Shown here one piece after another: positions 58,012 through 64,000 of a DNA stretch of 64,000 bases. The translations under genes and the position numbers were made by a program. The stretch spans positions 248,001 through 312,000 of the forward strand of contig JASANH010001093.1 in the NCBI GenBank assembly GCA_030248295.1, read 5' to 3'. Positions within the stretch are counted from its first letter, which is position 1. Every line of letters starts with the position of its first letter. The notes beneath the pieces were generated by a model that saw only the letters and a list, made by a program, of their open reading frames with translations, ran no database searches and was not told the DNA's origin. This DNA comes from Mesodorylaimus sp. YZB2_4 (Eukaryota; Nematoda; Enoplea; Dorylaimida; Dorylaimidae).

Positions 58012-59754
58012 CTAGGGGCTTATGACACACCACTGAGTTTGAGTCTGATCACCGTACACCCCAGGCATAATGAATGGATAGTCGGCGGTGAAGAAGTAAG
58101 CGTACGTACCAGATTGGAAATAAGTTCCACCATTTGTGACCGATGATTTGGTAAATGTGTACCCGTTGGCTTGGTCTAGGTTGCAGCCAGGCGTTGAGGG
58201 ATCGTAGGTGTAGTGCGATGGATCACAACCATTTTTACCAGCGGTTTTCCTGAAGGTAAGCGTGACAGTACTGACACCAAAACCCCCAGCAGTCTCACCT
58301 ATAGCAGCTTTTCATGGTCGCCCCATCCACAGTACACTTTCCATAGATTGGAAACCCATCGTTATTGTAGCCAAGATGTGCGCATTGATCAAAACCGGGC
58401 ATACAATTGGGTGCCTTGTGATAGTGATAACGGCAACTGGGATCAGCATGGCCGTCACAAGCATCGAATGTCACTTTTTCTGATATTGCAGCCGCCTTGC
58501 ATGAGGGCGCTCCCGAGAGGTGGTTGTAAAAGAAGGCACCTGCAACAATCGATTATAAACAAGCGTAGATAACAATTGCTGCTTGCGCTACCTGATTTGG
58601 CGATTCCTACCGGCCCCATGGAATGAGGTGTCATGCGGAACAGTTTTCGGGGGTTCTTTGGAATGACCATCATGCGGTAGTGTTCGCAGGCTACATTTGG
58701 AGTCGGGGCCACCGCACCATCCTGAACACATGCTCCATAAAAATTACACAGATGTCTCAAAATATGGTTGGAATTCTTACATGGTAACAGTGGTCAGGTA
58801 TGCCATTAGTCACTATCAGCAACCTGTCTCCCAGATCCTTTTCGATATAGACGGACTCCAAGCGTTCGTTCCTGGTTTCACAGTTACCGATTCCGAATCC
58901 AGAGCCTAATACAGCAGGTGCATAATAGGGTACAGACTACCAGCGTTCTGCTTACATGTCTGGCCAGAGGGCAACATTTGCCGTCTTCGCCGACCAGGTG
59001 GACCAAAACCACCCCCAGGCGGGCCCATGTGCTCTCGTTGGCACTGACCAGCGCGTAGGACCTCTTCGGCGCGTCGTAGTAAGTTCTGAAGAAGAGATAG
59101 AAAATAGGCAGGCGCCTAAAACACTGGCAGAATGTGCTTACATTGCGATCAAGCTTGGCAGAAATCATCCCATTACGATTGCAGGTTTGGCCGTTTCCGT
59201 CCACGAGCTAAAAGCACTGGCTAAGGATCTCCGAAGCAGACTGCTGTTGCCGTCACTTACTATGCCATTCTTGAAAAACTTTTGCATACATTCCGGCAAG
59301 GTGGCAGAATTAGGATCATCGGGATGGCACATAGGACCGCCACCAAAGCCACCACCGTTCTGGGGTCCAAAACCATTTTGAGGATGTCCGCCAAACTGAC
59401 CAAACTGACCATTTTGCGGCGGTCGACCAAATTGTCCGTTTTGGTGACCATTATTTGGAGGCGGTCCGTACTGGACATTCCGTGGTGGCGGCCTAAAGTG
59501 TCTATTCTGCTGTGACTGTTGAGTCTGTGGTGGGGGACCGAAGCGGCCGTTGGGTGGTGGGCCGTTGAATCCTCCATGCTCTCTGTCAGGCGGCGGTGGG
59601 AATCGTCCATTTGGAGGTCCAAAGGGAGGCGGGGGCCCAAACTGGCCTGGTGGTGGCTAAAGGAGGGAGGATAGAGGTTTTACTCGCCTAATATCCCTGC
59701 TTATACCTGCGCCACAACTGCCGTAATCACACAGACTAACAGAGCTATGAACAT
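58012..59754 (-). CDS. Secreted YHYH-domain protein with Pro/Gly/Asn-rich N-terminal region
   Basis: Eight exons join in frame: 59707-59754, 59261-59656, 59142-59207, 58956-59085, 58781-58905, 58592-58721, 58299-58539 and 58012-58249. All seven introns are 49-59 bp. The product is 457 residues. Residues 1-16 (MFIALLVCVITAVVAQ) are a signal peptide. Residues 17 to about 120 are P/G/N/Q-rich repeats (PPPNGRFGPPP, NGQFGRPPQNGQFGQFGG). The YHYH domain follows: RLLIVTNGIPDHCYH, SMGPVGIAKSGAFFYNHLSG, FDACDGHADPSCRYHYHKAP (YHYH at about residue 335) and GYNNDGFPIYGKC. Many cysteines suggest disulfides outside the cell. The YHYH family occurs in bacteria, protists and some animals; its role is unknown, and the conserved histidines suggest metal binding. 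Confidence 0.9.
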
Positions 59755-59844
59755 GACTCGTAAACTTGGTTCTCGAACCGTATACAGTACATAACTATAA
59801 GCAGCAGGAACATTAAATCATGGGCATTTTTCATTAGCACTTTT

Positions 59845-60115
59845 ATAACAGTACCAGCAAATGTGGAGGCGGCACTCAAAACTAGTATGTACAGTTCATC
59901 CACGCCACAAAACTGGATATTTTCCGTGTACCAGTTGCAGGGGGTGTTACCGAAGGAAGAAAACATGGCAAGTCCTGCGTTGGCGCGCGCACGCATTCAT
60001 CTCATGTATGCATTTTATGCAGTGGGCACCGGATATCCGCCCCTGCCCCAACCCAATAAGTGCTCCAAAGACGAAAATTTGTTGTCAAGTAGTTTCGAGC
60101 AGGTCAAGTGCCTAA
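59845..60115 (+). CDS. Coding-like stretch, unrecognised, possibly one exon or a pseudogene
   Basis: The plus-strand frame reads protein-like (TPQNWIFSVYQLQGVLPKEE, ALARARIHLMYAFYAVGTGY) up to a GTCAAG donor-like site near 60102. A second frame at 60171 (MSLHPEDMYQGVSTKLISIY) could be a following exon. No start codon, signal or family was recognised. Confidence 0.3.
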
Positions 60116-60359
60116 AGCTCTATAAATCTCCTAACAAAAATAAAAATAAGGGAGTATCCTCCTGAGACTTTTGATGTCTTTACACCCTGAGGACATGTAC
60201 CAGGGAGTATCCACAAAGCTCATCAGCATCTACGGTACAGCAAGCGGCCTGCAGAATCAGCTTAGAAACCTTCAGTCTTACTGGATGGAGCACGCGTGCG
60301 TGCTGTGCCGCCTTACAGTAACACTGCTCTGTGCCAATGACTCGCGCTGCACTGTGCCC

Positions 60360-60430
60360 TAATTACTCTATCCCTCGCATATTATACTCTATTACTCGTA
60401 TATTACTCTATTACTCTATCCCTCGGGATT
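60360..60430. repeat. Degenerate TATTACTC simple repeat
   Basis: Imperfect tandem units of ACTCTATT, ACTCGTATATT and CTATCCCTCG. Low-complexity intergenic sequence. Confidence 0.55.
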
Positions 60431-60527
60431 TTATTCCGTTTTTCTGTTATTACGCCATGGCAAGTCAGACTCGATTTAGTTTCCTCGTACAGCGTCGCAG
60501 CTGTCGCTTGGCTGCTGATGATCCATC

Positions 60528-61205
60528 TCAGGAACTCGCGCGGCCTTGATGCGGGTGCGAAAAACCAGAAAATGTGCAACACGAAATTGGCGGCGAATTC
60601 GAATATAGATACTTCGTCACATTTGCCGCATCGCATCGCTTGTTGCGACGGTCGCATTCCAGTACCTGAACGCCCAGACTGGGGGCCCTGAAGATGCTTG
60701 CACAGTGCCGGCCTCGTGGCCTGGTGGTTAGGCGTCTGCCTCTCACGCCAGGTGCGCAGTTACGGGCGAGTGTTCGACTCGCGGGCTGGTAAATCATTTC
60801 GTGTAAAATGTGTCCCTTCACCCTCGAGTGCGCATAAGCGTTTGGTGATGTGGTAAAACATGAACATGAACATGAACACGAACAGTGCGCTTACCTTTTG
60901 GTTGAGAGCTTTCATGGCTTGGGCGAACTCGGCCGTCCTAAACTCGTCCGGCTTCTGCGGTTGGATGGGGACACCGCTGGCCAACTTGCCTTGCGTCTCG
61001 GGGGTGATGAAGTTCTTGGCCATGGATCGCAGGACGACGGCCTCTGGTTTTTCTGGGTTGGCCCTGTGCAAAGCTTCGATAATCTTGGCGAGGATGTTGA
61101 GCAGAGCGAACTCTTCGTCGGCCCTTCGCACATGTATGGAGGCCAACTGCAGCAAGTCCTCACTGTTTCCCAAGTAAGTTCGAGGTAACAAAAGGGAATC
61201 GTATT
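60528..61205 (-). CDS. Partial unrecognised gene, intron interrupted by a SINE
   Basis: The upstream exon (about 60895-61200) encodes a helical block (LLQLASIHVRRADEEFALLN, LAKIIEALHRANPEKPEAVV, EFRTAEFAQAMKALNQK) ending at a GTAAGC donor (60894). The next exon starts after GCGTTCAG (60666) in phase and reads VLECDRRNKRCDAANVTKYL to a stop at 60528. The 228-bp intron contains SINE copy C; without it the intron would be about 48 bp. The 5' end of the gene was not located, and no family is recognised. Confidence 0.5.
60709..60881 (+). mobile_element. tRNA-derived SINE, copy C
   Basis: The cleanest copy. It starts GGCCTCGTGGCCTGG, with an A box near 60717-60727 and a B box near 60770-60780. It shares the CCCTCGAGTGCGC body and a (CATGAA)n tail with copies A and B. 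ACAGTGC flanks both ends (60702-60708 and 60882-60888), a 7-bp target-site duplication. It sits antisense in the intron of the minus-strand gene, with the duplication ending at the +7 position of the 5' splice site. Confidence 0.9.
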
Positions 61206-61540
61206 CCAAATCTCCAAACTTCGGAACTTACTCCAAAATACGAATAAGTACTGCATATTCATGTGGGTACTAGAATTTGGTGAAAAACAGAAAATCCCAG
61301 AGGAGTCGACCCCATGGCTCCACGATGCACCGAGTCCATCACAGAGGTATGCACTATGGGAGTGTGTGGGAGTACGATTGTGAGCCTCGCAGAAACGTAG
61401 ATATATCACGTCTAGGTAAGTATAACCCACTCAAGCATGTACCGCCGAGGGAGCCCAGCTAACCTCGTCTCGCCTTGCATTTGGTTAGAGTAGGGTGGCT
61501 GGGCTAACCTTTTCGTTGTCTGGTAACAGATTTTTTTAGA

Positions 61541-61790
61541 AATATCATGTAGCTATGACTGCTCCGGCATTCAAGGCTGCGACAAAAAGTCGACTTCGTC
61601 AAATTGTTTTGCCATCTCTTTGAGCAGCAAAGCTCGTTTCGCAAATTGCGAAAATAAAGGCGATGATAACGCTTGCCAAACCGAGAAGCTGACGTCGTTG
61701 CAGTTAATGATGCTCCCAATGAGAGAGGCTGACGATGAGAGCACTGATTGCCTTGAGTGGGGTACCGTGTCTGACTATTGTTAGTGTGTC
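61541..61790 (+). CDS. Exon-like unit 1 of a duplicated Cys-containing sequence
   Basis: After a TTTTTTAG acceptor, the frame reads ISCSYDCSGIQGCDKKS, then ANCENKGDDNACQTEKL, LMMLPMREADDESTDCLEWG and a stop. A paralogous unit lies at 62150-62357. No upstream exon was identified, so the gene is incomplete or degenerate. Confidence 0.4.
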
Positions 61791-62149
61791 CTGCGAAGAC
61801 TGACCGCAAGTTTTTTAACTTCTTTGACTTATGCGAAAATAGCAGAATTCCATTCAGGGGCTTTCAGGGATGGGCTTCGAATGGCGTGAGTAGGTTATAC
61901 AGGGTAGCCATGATGTTCAGCCTGTTTAGCCTTCCATGGAGACAATAAACCGCCAAGACCAAAGTCCGAAATTCAAGGCGAAGTTTAACTAAAAGTCTGC
62001 AGAAATGGTAAAAATTGCAATAAGCATAGTAAAATACGCTCGGCTGTTAAAAAGCGTTGCAATTAAAAGATGTTGCGAGTAGCCGAAGTGCATATCCGAA
62101 GTTGAAATACACGGGGAGTAGTGTAGATCTTAATCAAAGTGGTAACTTG

Positions 62150-62357
62150 TTTTCTAGGAGAGAAGGCGCAAAAAGTCACAAAAGACGCTTGTCAAACCGA
62201 GAACCTGACGTTGTCACAGTTAATGGTGCTCCCAATGAGAGAGGCTGACGATGAGAGCACTGATTGCCTTGAGAAGGGCCTCTCTACACAGAATACAATA
62301 ACACACCACAAGGCAACTTGTATGTTATTAGAACGAAACGGTGACACAATGAGATGA
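62150..62357 (+). CDS. Exon-like unit 2 (paralogue of 61541-61790)
   Basis: After a TTTTCTAG acceptor near 62157, the frame reads GEKAQKVTKDACQTENL, LMVLPMREADDESTDCLEKG, then diverges and stops near 62357. The shared core keeps the same frame and most residues as unit 1, including a run of about 48 identical bases. This is a recent duplication or selection on the protein. Confidence 0.4.
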
Positions 62358-64000
62358 AACCTCAGAGCCCTTAGAGTTCACTGAGAGTCCCTGGAGTTGA
62401 GAGACGCCCCTTCTGCCAAGAATATATCGAGAAAAGACAGACAAAGCATCATATGACTAGCGATAAGGCATCGTGGCGCAGATCGACGAAAAAATTGGCC
62501 CCATAGAAACCTAATCGCTGTAAGACGAAACTGAATCGAGTCTGACTTTTCACGGCGTAATATACTACGTACACACTGGCTGGTGTAATAGGCATGGACT
62601 AGGCATGTGTTATGCCCTCTGGCCTATGTGTGCACTGGTTCAGGGAACCGGTCCGCCTCTCCTATGTCAGGGCCAGCACGAGACCGAGAGCGAGGTCGAG
62701 GTCGAGTGACTGGTCTGATTGCAGACATCGGTCGAGAACTAGTCTGGATCACTTGATCTGAACTGCTCTGTGAGCACTTCGGGCTCAGGCCCGTCAGAAC
62801 CCCTTTGACGGCCGACACGTGCGGCTGCTCCCCGAATTGTGAGTCTACACGGCCCTTGTGGTGTGGGGACTAATAAACTATACTCCAAGGTGTCCGTGGA
62901 CTGCGTGGTACTGTTCCTGACTTGCGCCATCCTCTGGTCAGCCCTAGAATAGTCCTAGGGCGAGCCAAGGATTTCACTGGGATCGTAAGCGAGTCAAACG
63001 CCGGACCCAGGTTCGGCCGAACCGGCTTTTGTAGCTGAACCAGGAGCCGAACCGGAACTCGAAGCTGGGACTAGCCAAGGTCGGCAAAATGCGAATCCAT
63101 AACACTGAAAGAGAAAGGTGGGTGGAAAAGTAAGACTGGGCTTGGAACCTAGGTACTTTACCCCCTGAGACCAACACTACTAACAACAGCTACTGTAAAA
63201 AGAGCCCACCCCCTTCAAATTCAAAAGTACTGTTCCCTCCACTTTTCTGACGTGGTCATTCAAAACACAACACAAATGACTCTGTTCTGTTTTGAATCCA
63301 AGCAGCAGCCAAATTTGCTCGCTGATGTTCCATTCGAACGATGATTTACTGAATCAGGTCGAATCAAAATGCACGGATGTTGAAGATTGCAATCGCTTTT
63401 TTCAAAACCTAAAAAAGGCTGACGATGAGTGAGCAAAAGCATAGCCTTGCAAAAGCATAAGCTTGCCATTTCTCCTGGCCAGTCGGGCGGCTCGCCAGCG
63501 GTTTTTTTGTTGGACGCCCTTCGTACGCCAACCCGAGGACAAAAAGATGGCAAACGGTAGCTATAAGAAGTAAAGTATACAGTCGAACTCGCTACAGCTA
63601 CCGCTCGGGACCGCCAGTTGTTGTGAACCGAGGTTGCTGCCATCCGATGTTTGCCAAAAAAGCTTCCCTACTGTATGGGTACAGCAGAAGAATTACTGTA
63701 GACTTTCCACCTAGTATATATACAGTATCAACTGCAATATACGAACCCTACATGCACATGTACAGTGTTATTCATTCCTCAAAGAGGTCAGGGATCTTTC
63801 TCTGCTACACTTTGTCAAAGCATCTTTTGTTGGTTTCTGCTTTTTCCAGCTGGCCGTAACTACAGTAAAGCAAAGAAAAGGAAAAGGAAATGTAAACGTA
63901 AAGTAAATGAGTGCAGAAAATTGCCTCTAAATCTGATTTTCTGATCATCGCTAGTCGCTCCTTAAGCATCAAATGGAGACATGGACCATTTCATATTGAC
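62358..64000. other. Region without supported genes
   Basis: About 1.6 kb with short frames only. It includes a 12-bp perfect palindrome GTTCGGCCGAAC at about 63011, a GA-rich GAGCGAGGTCGAGG tract near 62690, a short tRNA-like A/B-box pair on the minus strand (63139-63173), and a 13-14 bp remnant (AGGCTGACGATGAG) near 63417 matching the duplicated unit. Confidence 0.45.

Noticed and set aside
58012-59754. Bacterial contamination as the source of the YHYH gene
   Set aside because: Seven regular spliceosomal introns of 49-59 bp, all phase-consistent, show a resident eukaryotic gene.
60711-60790. Functional tRNA gene within the SINE head
   Set aside because: The anticodon loop and acceptor stem do not form properly, and three copies share a common non-tRNA body and tail.

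Overview
This window is eukaryotic nuclear DNA, gene-dense and intron-rich. It carries conserved animal genes (furry, WDR19/IFT144, a GRAF-type RhoGAP, cytosolic leucyl-tRNA synthetase, PPEF/rdgC phosphatase, FHIP, Tim9, RRP41, THOC7). Most introns are about 50-70 bp with GT donors and TTTTAG or TTTCAG acceptors. The source is an animal with a compact genome, most likely an invertebrate. The operon-like cluster and the splice-acceptor-like sequences just before several start codons suggest spliced-leader trans-splicing, as in nematodes and some other invertebrates. The exact phylum cannot be settled from the sequence alone.

Layout. 1-2389 (-): FHIP-family gene, 3' end cut by the window. 2879-4850 (+): a tight Tim9 / RRP41 (EXOSC4) / THOC7 cluster that looks like a three-gene operon. 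4975-about 17.9 kb (-): furry. 17.9-22.2 kb: a large intergenic region with one SINE. 22217-23566 (+): an unrecognised single-pass membrane protein. 23746-34845 (-): WDR19, whose large intron holds a second single-pass membrane protein gene on the opposite strand (29189-31195). 35376-41648 (+): GRAF. 42100-43665 (-): an unrecognised gene with LC8-type TQT motifs, only 57 bp from the start of leucyl-tRNA synthetase (43723-49279, +). 50371-55403 (+): PPEF/rdgC. 56964-57841 (+): a lysine-rich unknown. 58012-59754 (-): a secreted YHYH-domain protein whose eight exons all join in frame. 59.8-64 kb: a fragmentary region with a partial unknown gene, a duplicated exon-like unit and repeats.

Genes mostly sit in divergent pairs sharing short promoters (FHIP/Tim9, WDR19/GRAF, unknown/LARS1) and convergent pairs with close 3' ends (THOC7/furry, 22-kb gene/WDR19, GRAF/unknown, 57-kb gene/YHYH).

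The most notable accessory features are: a tRNA-derived SINE family in three copies, two of them inserted directly behind 5' splice sites; a near-identical 112-bp intron+exon duplication inside WDR19; short tRNA-like A-box/B-box modules; a 30-bp perfect palindrome in one SINE; and the candidate operon. Exon joins were worked out by hand. Those for FHIP, Tim9, the 57-kb gene and the YHYH gene are phase-consistent; the others are partly approximate.
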